Part shown: positions 17,181 through 25,241 of the stretch, piece after piece
Numbering within the stretch: position 1 is the first letter of the stretch
Layout of the letters: every line of letters begins with the position of its first letter
Assembly: GCA_903876665.1 (NCBI GenBank)
Contig: CAIRAY010000191.1
Span: 1-62,981, forward strand
Length of the DNA: 62,981 nt
DNA from: an uncultured Fibrobacterota bacterium
GTDB taxonomy: Bacteria > Fibrobacterota > Fibrobacteria > Fibrobacterales > Fibrobacteraceae
Direction: 5' to 3'
Notes under the pieces: model-generated
What the model was told of the DNA's origin: nothing
The model's input: the letters and a program-made list of their open reading frames with translations, nothing else
Database searches by the model: none
Made by a program: the position numbers and the translations under genes

Positions 17181-18167
17181 ATGAGCCCAAATAAAAAGCA
17201 AGCCCCAGCCAAGAAACCCGTGGCAAAACCGGTGAAGACTGCCTCCAAGCCAGTAGCCAAACCCACGGCAAAACCAGTGGTTAAGCTTGACAGCAAGCAT
17301 ATCGCGAAAACGGTAAAACCGACTCCCAAGCCTGTTGCAAAAGTGGTGGCTGCGCCGGTTGCGAAGGCTGCTTCCAAGCCTGTGGCGAAAGTTGCCGTGA
17401 AGCCCGTCGCCAAGCCCGTTTCCAAACCCGTCGCCAAGCTAGCCGAGAAGGTGGCGGAAAAGGCTACGCCTCCAAAGGCAGCCAAAGTTGTGAAAAAAGA
17501 AGTCACCAAACTTTTGCCAAAGAACACGGTCAAAATCGTCCCCAAGGTGGCTTCCAAGACACCCTCCAAGAAAACTCCTAAGGAAGAATCCAAGCCGGTT
17601 CCGGAAGCAAAGGTCGAGGTTCATGTGATTCCCAAAGTGGAATCCAAGCCTGCAAAAGAAAAAGAAAAGGACAAAGAAGCCGTTGATGTGTCCATCTTAT
17701 TGAAAACACACAAGCTTCTCCGGACCTCTTTTTTCTTTGAAGTCATTGAAGCCGAAGAGCGCAACAATAAAAAGAAGTACAGCGCCGACATGAAGCTTCC
17801 CGAAAAGCCGACAATTTGCGTCCGCAATCGTTCTTCGTTGGTAGAAGAAACTCCCGAAGAATTAATTGAGCGCCTGGCCCAGGAATTGGAAGAGGAAAAT
17901 TTTGGAATGATGCGGGAGTTCGGCTCCCAGATGTGCACCAAATGTGGCGTTCAAGTGGTTTCCATGGAATTCCGCGTCGACAAGGATCTCGGATATTGCG
18001 AAGAATGTGCAGATATTCTGCGCCTAGGTCAGTCCAAGGAAGCGCGCAAATCGGACTATCAGATGTCGTTGAAAAAGCGTGACCCCCTTGCTGCAGATGC
18101 GGATGAGCCGGATGCAGAAGGCGGAACTGTCGATGATGATGAGCTCGAGGAGCTCGAAGACGATTAA
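17181..18167 (+). CDS. Histone H1-like Lys/Ala/Pro tail fused to a DksA/TraR-type zinc ribbon
   Basis: A 328-residue protein in two parts. Residues about 4-150 are repeats such as KPVAKP, ASKPVAK and VVKKE, very basic and disordered, as in bacterial H1-like DNA-binding proteins. The C-terminal half has a coiled helix rich in Glu (ETPEELIERLAQELEEE) and a four-cysteine site MCTKCG with YCEECADIL, spaced as in DksA/TraR proteins, ending in an acidic tail. DksA-type proteins bind RNA polymerase; the basic tail suggests DNA or RNA binding. The combined function is not known to me. Confidence 0.7.
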   Translation: MSPNKKQAPAKKPVAKPVKTASKPVAKPTAKPVVKLDSKHIAKTVKPTPKPVAKVVAAPVAKAASKPVAKVAVKPVAKPVSKPVAKLAEKVAEKATPPKAAKVVKKEVTKLLPKNTVKIVPKVASKTPSKKTPKEESKPVPEAKVEVHVIPKVESKPAKEKEKDKEAVDVSILLKTHKLLRTSFFFEVIEAEERNNKKKYSADMKLPEKPTICVRNRSSLVEETPEELIERLAQELEEENFGMMREFGSQMCTKCGVQVVSMEFRVDKDLGYCEECADILRLGQSKEARKSDYQMSLKKRDPLAADADEPDAEGGTVDDDELEELEDD

Positions 18168-18168
18168 T

Positions 18169-18199
18169 AAAAAAGGCCCGCTACGAAGCGGGCCTTTTT
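18169..18199. terminator. Bidirectional terminator between the H1-like gene and lexA
   Basis: AAAAAGGCCCGCT and AGCGGGCCTTTTTTT form a stem of at least ten pairs around ACGA. With an A run before and a T run after, it can end transcripts from both converging genes. Confidence 0.9.
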
Positions 18200-18835
18200 T
18201 TAATTGACTTTGCGCATTACTCCGATGATGCGTCCGGCGATGGAGAAGTGCCGATCCGGAGTCACAATGATCGGGGCGTAAATTGGATTGGCCGAGTGAA
18301 GCTCCACCGATGAATCCTTTGGCTTGTAGTACTTGACCGTGGCTTCGTCATCGACGAGGGCTGCAATGATTTGGCCGTCTTCTGCGGAGTTTTGCTGGCG
18401 GGCGAAGACGAGGTCGCCATCGAGGATGCCGGCCTGCACCATGGAATCTCCCTTGACCCGGAGCGCAAAAACATTAGTTTGACGGGCCAGAAAATCCCGA
18501 TCGACGGTGACAGTGCCTTCCAAATTCTGCACCGCGAGGATGGGTTGCCCGGCTGCGATTCTTCCCAAAATGGGGATTTCGACGCCAAGTTGCTCGCCCA
18601 AAGAGGGCTTAGGGGCAACTTCAATGAGTTCAATTCCACGGGATAGGCGTGGTGAGCGCTTGATATGGCCCTTTTTAATCAGGGCACCCAAAATGCTCCG
18701 GACCCCATTGGTCGAGGAAATATTGAAAGCCTCTCCGATTTCGCGGACGGTGGGAGGGAGTCTAGTCTCCTCGCTCCGTTTGCGGATGAATTCGAAGACT
18801 TCTTCTTGGCGCTGGGTCAATATTTTTTTATCCAT
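18200..18835 (-). CDS. lexA: LexA repressor
   Basis: The SOS repressor, 211 residues. A winged helix-turn-helix fills residues about 1-70 ([35 protein letters not shown]). The self-cleavage site is Ala95-Gly96 in GRIAAGQP, the nucleophile is Ser131 in VKGDSM and the base is Lys168 in DDEATVKYY. It is monocistronic, with convergent gene and shared terminator downstream. Confidence 0.95.
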   Translation of the reverse strand: MDKKILTQRQEEVFEFIRKRSEETRLPPTVREIGEAFNISSTNGVRSILGALIKKGHIKRSPRLSRGIELIEVAPKPSLGEQLGVEIPILGRIAAGQPILAVQNLEGTVTVDRDFLARQTNVFALRVKGDSMVQAGILDGDLVFARQQNSAEDGQIIAALVDDEATVKYYKPKDSSVELHSANPIYAPIIVTPDRHFSIAGRIIGVMRKVN

Positions 18836-18844
18836 GTCCTAGAA

Positions 18845-18884
18845 TATACTGCACGAATGGTTACTTGTCAATATGGGCAGTATA
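18845..18884. promoter_or_regulatory. Inverted repeat upstream of lexA, candidate operator
   Basis: TATACTGC (18845-18852) and GCAGTATA (18877-18884) form a perfect 8-bp inverted repeat with a 24-nt spacer between lexA and the divergent membrane-protein gene. The extended half sites read CTGCAC and, inverted, CTGCCC. The motif I recall for Fibrobacter LexA, TGCNC-N4-GTGCA, is not present as one unit; only its first half is matched, twice. Confidence 0.35.
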
Positions 18885-18898
18885 AAGTTTGTGGATCA

Positions 18899-19156
18899 AT
18901 GTTGAAAAACTTCCCGCCGGGGTGCCATCTATGTTACATTTGGTCCGTGGCAATCGTCAGCCTGATACTCGGGATCACACTATTTTTGTTACTAGTGGCG
19001 ATCCTTGCGATGATTAGCCGGGTCAATCTCCTGATCCGGCAGTTGGACTCAATTCTTGAAATATTCAAGGAATCCGACGCCAAAATGGAGGTCGCTGCCC
19101 GGATGGTTATGGGCGAATCAGCCCAACCCGGAGCAACAAGACCACATCAACAATAG
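18899..19156 (+). CDS. Small single-span membrane protein
   Basis: An 86-residue frame with one hydrophobic helix (SVAIVSLILGITLFLLLVAI) followed by an amphipathic helix VNLLIRQLDSILEIFKESDA and a polar tail. No family recognised. The start is uncertain: ATG 18857 or GTG 18948 are alternatives, and longer frames would run through the lexA promoter. The gene sits 12 nt before another membrane-anchored protein gene, so the pair may form an operon divergent from lexA. Confidence 0.5.
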   Translation: MLKNFPPGCHLCYIWSVAIVSLILGITLFLLLVAILAMISRVNLLIRQLDSILEIFKESDAKMEVAARMVMGESAQPGATRPHQQ

Positions 19157-19168
19157 GACCATTTAATA

Positions 19169-19900
19169 ATGGAAAACATTCAAATAGCACTTCTGGTAGC
19201 AATACTGGTTTTAGGCTTGGCAATTCTCGTTAAGGTAATGGACGTTGCCCGCATGCTTCGGACTCCTGAAGTCAAGAAGCTGAACCCTGATTTTAACAAG
19301 CAGGGCCGTCGGGTCAATCTTCAGGATTCGCGTCCTGCCCAGAATCCTTCCCGGGATAGCCGTCCACAGCAAGGACCACAGCGTGGGAATTTCCAGACCG
19401 GAACTCCCCGTCCTGCTCAACAAAGTGCCACTCCCGAAATTGGCCGCGAGCCACGTCGCGATGGCCGTCCTGACCGTCCCGACCGTGATGGCCGTGGTGA
19501 CCGCGACCGTAATGGCCGTGGCGACCGCGATCGTAATCGTGACGGCCGTGGCGATCGTGACCGCAACCGTGACAGAGCCCGCCGCTCCGAGGTATTTGGC
19601 AACGAATCATCAGAACAACAACCCGCTCCAGTCGCTGAACCCGTTGCATCTCCTTTGAATACGGAGCTCGGATCTTCCGGACGTCGTCCGCTCGAATCCC
19701 GTGCTACCGATCCAGTGGTTGCCGTTTCCTACGAAACGCAGAATGTAGCACCAGTCGTGTCCGAAGGCTCTTCCTCCGATGCCATGGACTTCGATCCAAG
19801 CCGCATCCGTCATGGCCGTCGGCCAACCGTCAAAAAGCCATTGGGTTTTGAGGGTGAGACGACTCCAGCCCAAGCTCCGACCCCCGCTTCAAACGGGTAA
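19169..19900 (+). CDS. Membrane-anchored Arg/Asp-rich disordered protein
   Basis: A 243-residue protein: an N-terminal helix (IALLVAILVLGLAILVKV) anchors it, and the rest is low complexity. Residues about 85-140 are a tandem of DRDGRGDRDRN-like units, a mixed-charge tract that in eukaryotic proteins drives condensation with RNA; similar meaning here is a guess. A Pro/Ala/Ser-rich tail follows. No enzyme domain is visible. AGGA precedes the ATG. A terminator follows. Confidence 0.7.
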   Translation: MENIQIALLVAILVLGLAILVKVMDVARMLRTPEVKKLNPDFNKQGRRVNLQDSRPAQNPSRDSRPQQGPQRGNFQTGTPRPAQQSATPEIGREPRRDGRPDRPDRDGRGDRDRNGRGDRDRNRDGRGDRDRNRDRARRSEVFGNESSEQQPAPVAEPVASPLNTELGSSGRRPLESRATDPVVAVSYETQNVAPVVSEGSSSDAMDFDPSRIRHGRRPTVKKPLGFEGETTPAQAPTPASNG

Positions 19901-19917
19901 TCATTGTTAATAATTAG

Positions 19918-19946
19918 CCGGGGGTCGAAAGATCCCTGGTTTTTTG
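19918..19946 (+). terminator. Rho-independent terminator after the Arg/Asp-rich gene
   Basis: CCGGGGG (19918-19924) pairs with TCCCTGG (19933-19939) with two G-T pairs, followed by six T and G. It separates the preceding gene from the FapA gene. Confidence 0.65.
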
Positions 19947-19981
19947 TATAAATAATTTGATACAATTGGATTACTGTGGGA

Positions 19982-21343
19982 ATGAAACGTGGAAAAATTA
20001 GTGTAACTCCGGACCAAATGAGTGTGGTCCTGCGTCCTGCTGCGCTTTCAGACTCGGATGCGGCTTCTTCGGTCGAGGATGTCAAGGCTGCACTCGTCAA
20101 ACAGGGCGTCGTTTTTGGAGTAGACTTGACTGAAGTCGAGGATTGGCTCGCTTCCGCTTCAAATGATGAGTTGGTGATCGCCAAAGGGCGCTATTCCAAA
20201 AATGGCCGCGATGGCTATTTGAAATTTCTGGTCGATGTGACCGCCAAGCCGCAGTTTGTTCCTGATGGTGGCGATGGAAGTAAAACGGTCGATTATCGCA
20301 ACGCCATGCGCATGGCATTGGTCGAGGCCAACCAAAAACTGGCTGAAATTATTCTTCCTACTCAAGGCGAAAATGGGACGTCGGTGCTCGGAAGTACCAT
20401 GGCGCCATCTCCCGGAAACCCGACCCGTGTGGGGATTGGGGAGGGTGTGGAGCTGCGTGGGAACGAGGTTTATGCCAAAGTTTCCGGTTCTCCAAGCTGC
20501 CGGGAAAACGTGGTGGCCGTTCGAAAGGTCTATGAAATCCCAGGCGATGTTTCTTTTAGTACGGGTAACATCAATTTTCCGGGTACCGTGATTGTGAAGG
20601 GCGATGTCCTCGATGAATTCGAGATTAATGCCCAGGAAAATGTGATTGTACAAGGCTTGGTGAATGCCTCCAAAATCACTGCTGGTGGCTATATCCATTG
20701 CATAGGTGGCATTTTTGGCAAAGGAAAAGCCGAAATTCGTGCCAATGGAGTGATTGAAACTCGCTTTGCGGATTCATGCATCCTGTCTTCCGATTCCGAT
20801 ATTACGGTGGCCAAAGATATTTTGCACTGCAAAATTTTTAGCCTGGGTCAAATCAAGTGTGCCGGCTCCATTCTTGGAGGTGAGGCCATGGCCATGAAAG
20901 GCGTTGAAGCCTCTGAAATCGGAAGTGATTCGGGGTCCAAAACTACGGTCGCGGTGCGCAAACACTATCGTCAGGAAAAAGCCAAGGAAATGATTACCAA
21001 TTTGCTTGACGAGGCCAATGATATTCTGGAAAGCTACCGTCGCTGGGCTGCGATTCCCAAGCTTTCTCCTGACGATGTCGAAGCTCTGGACAAGTCCGTC
21101 AAGCAGGTTGTAGCCATCATTCAGAAAAAAAAGAACCTTGATTTGCAGATCGACAAATTTGAGCGACTGATTGCCGAAAGTGCGGGCGCACAGATCAAGG
21201 TGGCAAAAATGCTTTGGGCCGATGTTGTCCTCGCAGCGCCCTACTGTAAGTATATGCCGGTGGACAATGCCAGTGGCCCCCTGATCGTTACTGAAGACGT
21301 TTCTCACGGCACCATGTTGGTTCAAAAGGCGACTGGACGATGA
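19982..21343 (+). CDS. FapA/DUF342-family protein
   Basis: A 453-residue member of the flagellar assembly protein A (DUF342) family. The N-terminal domain has the VVFGVDLTEVE and LVIAKG segments; the centre is a right-handed beta-helix-like repeat region (GDVSFSTGNINFPGTVIVKG, VIVQGLVNASKITAGG, IHCIGGIFGKGKAEI); the C-terminus is a coiled coil. Some members bind polymers or act in polar localisation; no flagellar gene is present in this window, so the name should not be read as function. ATG 19982 follows GTGGGA; GTG 19976 is an alternative. It overlaps the next receiver gene by ATGA. Confidence 0.8.
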   Translation: MKRGKISVTPDQMSVVLRPAALSDSDAASSVEDVKAALVKQGVVFGVDLTEVEDWLASASNDELVIAKGRYSKNGRDGYLKFLVDVTAKPQFVPDGGDGSKTVDYRNAMRMALVEANQKLAEIILPTQGENGTSVLGSTMAPSPGNPTRVGIGEGVELRGNEVYAKVSGSPSCRENVVAVRKVYEIPGDVSFSTGNINFPGTVIVKGDVLDEFEINAQENVIVQGLVNASKITAGGYIHCIGGIFGKGKAEIRANGVIETRFADSCILSSDSDITVAKDILHCKIFSLGQIKCAGSILGGEAMAMKGVEASEIGSDSGSKTTVAVRKHYRQEKAKEMITNLLDEANDILESYRRWAAIPKLSPDDVEALDKSVKQVVAIIQKKKNLDLQIDKFERLIAESAGAQIKVAKMLWADVVLAAPYCKYMPVDNASGPLIVTEDVSHGTMLVQKATGR

Positions 21344-21792
21344 ACTCCACCATTTCAACTAATGACGACCTAGCCCAGTTGGTCGAAGAGCTTTTACGAG
21401 TCCAAGCTCTCCATACCCTTAAAGTTTATGTGACGGTCTCGGACTTTGCCGTGAAGCGTTTGCTTCAGGGGTTTTTCCAAAGCCGCAAATTCAGGAATTA
21501 CATCGTAAATGATAGGGGCCCTGACACAATTAACGCCCTTGTTTCCGGCAAAGATCACTGCCTGGTAATCTACGATTTGGAAATGGTGGATAAAAATGGA
21601 CTCGAGTTGTTGGCAACGGTCCGCAAGGTCCCTGATTCCATCAAGAATCACCAAATTGTTCTCCTGACCGGGGTCATTTCACCGGCCATAAAAGAAAAAC
21701 TCATTGCGGCAGGTGCGAATTGGATTCTCCAGCGCCCCTTGACCCAAGATGCACTGGTGGAGTGTCTCAAAGAGCTCCGTATTCCTGTTTGA
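21340..21792 (+). CDS. Single-domain response-regulator receiver
   Basis: A 150-residue CheY-like receiver with a 25-residue N-terminal extension. The phosphoacceptor is Asp79 in LVIYDLEM, the Thr is kept in VLLTGV, but the conserved lysine before Pro is Arg (QRPLT). The acidic pair near the start is reduced to a single Asp35. No output domain, so it probably works by protein contact, perhaps with the FapA-like protein whose gene it overlaps. Confidence 0.8.
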   Translation: MNSTISTNDDLAQLVEELLRVQALHTLKVYVTVSDFAVKRLLQGFFQSRKFRNYIVNDRGPDTINALVSGKDHCLVIYDLEMVDKNGLELLATVRKVPDSIKNHQIVLLTGVISPAIKEKLIAAGANWILQRPLTQDALVECLKELRIPV

Positions 21793-21816
21793 ATTTTACT
21801 AGATTTGTTCCCTTCT

Positions 21817-24291
21817 ATGCATGGGAACACTCCAATAATCATCGCGATTGATGGTCCTTCCGGGACCGGAAAAAGCACTACCGCCAAACTGGTGGCGGCG
21901 CGATTAGGTTTGCTGTACCTCGATTCTGGAGCCATGTACCGGGCGCTGACCTGGAAAGCCCTGCAAGCGGGCGTCAAGTCCGAACAGATCGCAGAGCTAG
22001 TGCGCCTAGCGCGCTCAACCCAGCTTAGCTTTGATCCACAGGGGAATATCCAGATCGATGGAACATCCCGCGCCGATGAAATCCGCCTCCCGGAAATTTC
22101 CGCCAATGTGTCCCGCTTTTGCACGCATCCCGATGTTCGCACCGTCGTTACAGACCAGCTACGTCGCATCGGATCCGAAAGAGGTTCCGTATTGGATGGT
22201 CGCGACATCGGAACCGTGGTGTTTCCCAACGCTCAATACAAGTTTTTTCTGCAGGCGGACTACCGGGTCCGGGCAGAACGGCGGCTCGCAGAGCTCGCCC
22301 TCAAAGGAATTGAAATCAGTTTGGCCGAAGTCGAAGCCAATCTGCGTGAACGCGATGAACTCGATTCAAACCGCGAAACGGCGCCCCTACGGCAGGCGCC
22401 CGATGCAATTATGTTAGACACCACAACAACCAAGATCGAAGAACAGGTGGACCAGGTCTGCTCCCATGTTAATGTGGTGGCAAGGAAGCAGGCGCTGACA
22501 TCAAAACCAAGTACACACATGTCAAAAATCGTATACGGCTCCGCCGAAGACCTCAATGAAATCCTTGCCGCAGAGCAAGGCCTCGGAAACGTCACCGCCC
22601 TTACCGGCGCAGCACTTGCAACCTACGGAGCATCCTTGGATGGTCTGGAAGAAGGCAAGGTGGTTATTGGAACCGTTCGCCAGATTTCCGATCAGGATAT
22701 CTTGGTGGATGTGAATTTCAAGTCCGAAGGTGTCATTCCTCGTTCCGAGTTCAAGGACGGCGCCCCAGTATCCGTTGGCGACAAGATCGAAGTCTTCATC
22801 GAAAGATTGGAGAATGACGAAGGTCATCTGGTTCTTTCCAAGCAGCGCGCCGACTTTGTCCGCGTCTGGGAAAAGATCCACGAAGCATTTGAAAAGGGCG
22901 AAGTGGTCCGCGGTCTGCTTACCCGTCGCATCAAGGGCGGTGTGGTTGTCGACTTGTTCGGTATCGACGCGTTCCTTCCTGGTTCGCAGATTGATCTGCG
23001 CCAGATTCCTGATATCAACAATCTCATTGGCCAAGAGTTTGACCTCAAGGTCATCAAGGTCAACAAGGCCCGTCGCAACATCGTGGTGTCCCGCCGCGTC
23101 GTTCTGGAAGAAGAGCGCACACGCCTCCGTGGCGACGTGCTCGAAAATCTCTCCAAGGCTCAGGTCCGCAAGGGCATCGTCAAGAACATCCCGGACTTCG
23201 GTGCCTTCATCGATCTCGGTGGCGTCGACGGCCTGTTGCATATCACCGACATGTCCTACAAGCGCATCAACCATCCTTCCGAAATGGTCAACCTTGGCCA
23301 GGAAGTCGAAGTCATGGTCCTCGACTTCAACGACAAGAAGGAACGCATTTCCCTTGGCATGAAGCAGCTGAAACCCCATCCATGGAAAGACATTGCGGCC
23401 CGCTACCCAGAAGGTGCGAAGGTCAAGGGCAAGGTCGTTTCCATTACCGATTACGGCGCATTTGTCGAAATCGATTCTGGCGTCGAAGGCCTCATCCATG
23501 TTTCCGAAATGTCATGGACACAGCATGTCAAGCATCCTTCCAAAATCCTCACCGTCGGTCAGGAATTGGAAGCCCTCGTGCTCAAGGTCGAAGAAGAAGC
23601 CGAGCGCATTTCTCTGGGCATCAAGCAATTGGAACCAGATCCATGGGAGTCCATCGAACACGAATTGCCTCCTGGCGCACGTGTCACCGGTGAAATCCGC
23701 AACCTCGCTTCCTTTGGCGCATTCGTCGAAATCAAGGAAGGTGTTGATGGTCTGATCCATGTATCCGACATGTCCTGGACCAAGAAGGTCAACCACCCAT
23801 CCGAGCTCGTCAAGAAGGGCGACCGCGTGGATTGCGTTGTTCTCGCTGTCGATCGTGAGAAGCGTCGCATTTCCCTCTCCATGAAGCATCTGGAAGAGGA
23901 TCCATGGGATCATGTGGAAACACATTACCCAAGCCATGCCGAAGTCAAGGGAACCATCGTCCGCATGCTCGATCGTGGCGTCGTGGTGGAACTCGAGAAT
24001 GGCATCGAAGGCTTCGTTCCTGTTGGCAAGCTCACCACCGAATACATCAAGGTTCCAAGTGATGCATTCAAGGTTGGCGATGTCGTTCCTGCCGTCGTGA
24101 CCGAAATCGACCAGAACAACCGCAAGCTGTACCTCAGCGTTGTGGATTTCTTCAAGAGCAAGGAATCTGCCGAGTTGCAGACCTACCTCGCGGCCCATAA
24201 GCCTTCCGAATCCGGCAACACCTTGGGTGATGCGGGCCTTGGCAAGAAAAAGGGAAAGAAGAAGTCCGACGAGGCTGAAGGCGAGGAATAA
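21817..24291 (+). CDS. Fused cytidylate kinase and 30S ribosomal protein S1
   Basis: An 824-residue fusion. Residues 1-225 are a complete cytidylate kinase: P-loop IDGPSGTGKSTTA, LDSGAMYRA, LDGRDIGTVVFP and RERDELDSNRETAPL. Residues from about 235 (MSKIVYGS) are ribosomal protein S1 with six S1 domains, marked for instance by GVIPRSEF, DAFLPGSQIDLR, DGLLHITDMSY, EGLIHVSEMSW, DGLIHVSDMSW and EGFVPVGKL. The frame is open with no stop at the junction (about 22500). cmk and rpsA are neighbours in many bacteria. Internal initiation at ATG 22519 is possible but no ribosome site precedes it. ATG 21817 is chosen; no clear ribosome site is seen there either. Confidence 0.92.
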   Translation: MHGNTPIIIAIDGPSGTGKSTTAKLVAARLGLLYLDSGAMYRALTWKALQAGVKSEQIAELVRLARSTQLSFDPQGNIQIDGTSRADEIRLPEISANVSRFCTHPDVRTVVTDQLRRIGSERGSVLDGRDIGTVVFPNAQYKFFLQADYRVRAERRLAELALKGIEISLAEVEANLRERDELDSNRETAPLRQAPDAIMLDTTTTKIEEQVDQVCSHVNVVARKQALTSKPSTHMSKIVYGSAEDLNEILAAEQGLGNVTALTGAALATYGASLDGLEEGKVVIGTVRQISDQDILVDVNFKSEGVIPRSEFKDGAPVSVGDKIEVFIERLENDEGHLVLSKQRADFVRVWEKIHEAFEKGEVVRGLLTRRIKGGVVVDLFGIDAFLPGSQIDLRQIPDINNLIGQEFDLKVIKVNKARRNIVVSRRVVLEEERTRLRGDVLENLSKAQVRKGIVKNIPDFGAFIDLGGVDGLLHITDMSYKRINHPSEMVNLGQEVEVMVLDFNDKKERISLGMKQLKPHPWKDIAARYPEGAKVKGKVVSITDYGAFVEIDSGVEGLIHVSEMSWTQHVKHPSKILTVGQELEALVLKVEEEAERISLGIKQLEPDPWESIEHELPPGARVTGEIRNLASFGAFVEIKEGVDGLIHVSDMSWTKKVNHPSELVKKGDRVDCVVLAVDREKRRISLSMKHLEEDPWDHVETHYPSHAEVKGTIVRMLDRGVVVELENGIEGFVPVGKLTTEYIKVPSDAFKVGDVVPAVVTEIDQNNRKLYLSVVDFFKSKESAELQTYLAAHKPSESGNTLGDAGLGKKKGKKKSDEAEGEE

Positions 24292-24315
24292 TCCTCCCAA
24301 GCATTGTATAGTCTG

Positions 24316-24342
24316 ACGGCGGCCTGTGGGTCGCCGTTTTTT
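24316..24342 (+). terminator. Terminator after the cmk-rpsA fusion
   Basis: ACGGCG (24316-24321) pairs with CGCCGT (24332-24337), followed by a run of six T interrupted only by the stem end. It lies 25 nt after the stop codon. Confidence 0.75.
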
Positions 24343-24392
24343 CTTGATTTTTTAGAAGAGGAATATTATAATGCTCCCATGGGTTTTCTCTT

Positions 24393-25223
24393 ATGATCAG
24401 TAAACAAGAATTAGACAAAGAACTTTCGCAGATTCCACCTTTTGCTGCCAGCTTGATGCGGCTCACGGACATTATTTTGTCCGGGAATTACACGATCGAC
24501 GATGTTTGCAATGTGGTTAAATTGGACCAAGCCCTCACCATCGATGTGATTGGTTATTCCAATTCTGCGGAATCAGGCTCCATAAAAAGCATTTCCTCGG
24601 TCCAGGAGGCCTTGGTGCGTATGGGTGGAGCCCGAATCATGCGGTTCTTGCTGGCCAAGTGGTTTCGAGGTTCCGTTGCCGCTTCCATGGGTTCCTCTGC
24701 GGATTCTTCATTGTTTTGGAAGCATGGAGTGAATGCCGCCGTTGCCACCGATGTGTTGGCTGAAGAAATCCCTTCGTTGCGGCACCCTGCGGCCTTTACG
24801 GCAAGTCTTGTGCACGATGTCGGCTGGGTTCCTTTTGCAAGCTGGTCTCAACACCACCACCAGGATTTCAATTGGAAGTTGCTCCGTAATGAGGGGAACC
24901 AAAAAGAATTGGCGCGCTACGGATTTACCCACATGGAAGTGGGCGCCCTGATTTTAGAAAAGTGGCGTTTTTCCAAAGAAACAGTCGAGGCCGTGCGCTC
25001 CCACAGCGAACCCGGGAGTGGTCCTCACCCCCTGACCGATTCCATCCGCTTCGCCAACGTGATTTGCCATCACCTGGAAGAAAAAGCGCCTCCGCCCGTC
25101 TCCGAAATTCAGCTCGCCCTGATGAAGCGTTACTGCGTAAGCGATTTTCAGTTTGCGCTGATGGTCGATATTTCGCGCGAAGCCGTCGCCAAAACCATGG
25201 AAGAATTTGGTGTTTCCGGCTAG
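24393..25223 (+). CDS. HDOD-domain signalling protein
   Basis: A 276-residue protein consisting of one HDOD domain, a metal-free relative of HD phosphohydrolases used in bacterial signalling. Features: IPPFAASLMRLTDIIL, VCNVVKLDQALTIDVIGYSNSA, the ISSVQEALVRMGGARI helix, then ASLVHDVGWVPF and THMEVGALILEKW. The HD pair is present in LVHDVG, but the other metal ligands look incomplete. A run of same-strand genes with short gaps follows (18, 13, -4 and 15 nt), so it may head a long transcript. Confidence 0.85.
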   Translation: MISKQELDKELSQIPPFAASLMRLTDIILSGNYTIDDVCNVVKLDQALTIDVIGYSNSAESGSIKSISSVQEALVRMGGARIMRFLLAKWFRGSVAASMGSSADSSLFWKHGVNAAVATDVLAEEIPSLRHPAAFTASLVHDVGWVPFASWSQHHHQDFNWKLLRNEGNQKELARYGFTHMEVGALILEKWRFSKETVEAVRSHSEPGSGPHPLTDSIRFANVICHHLEEKAPPPVSEIQLALMKRYCVSDFQFALMVDISREAVAKTMEEFGVSG

Positions 25224-25241
25224 ATTGTCTATCTTAATGGT

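Noticed and set aside
19982-21343. Flagellar role for the FapA-like protein
   Set aside because: No flagellar gene occurs in the window and DUF342 proteins exist in non-flagellated bacteria.
22519-24291. Separate rpsA gene starting at ATG 22519
   Set aside because: The kinase frame continues without a stop and there is no ribosome site before this ATG, so one fused gene is the simpler reading.
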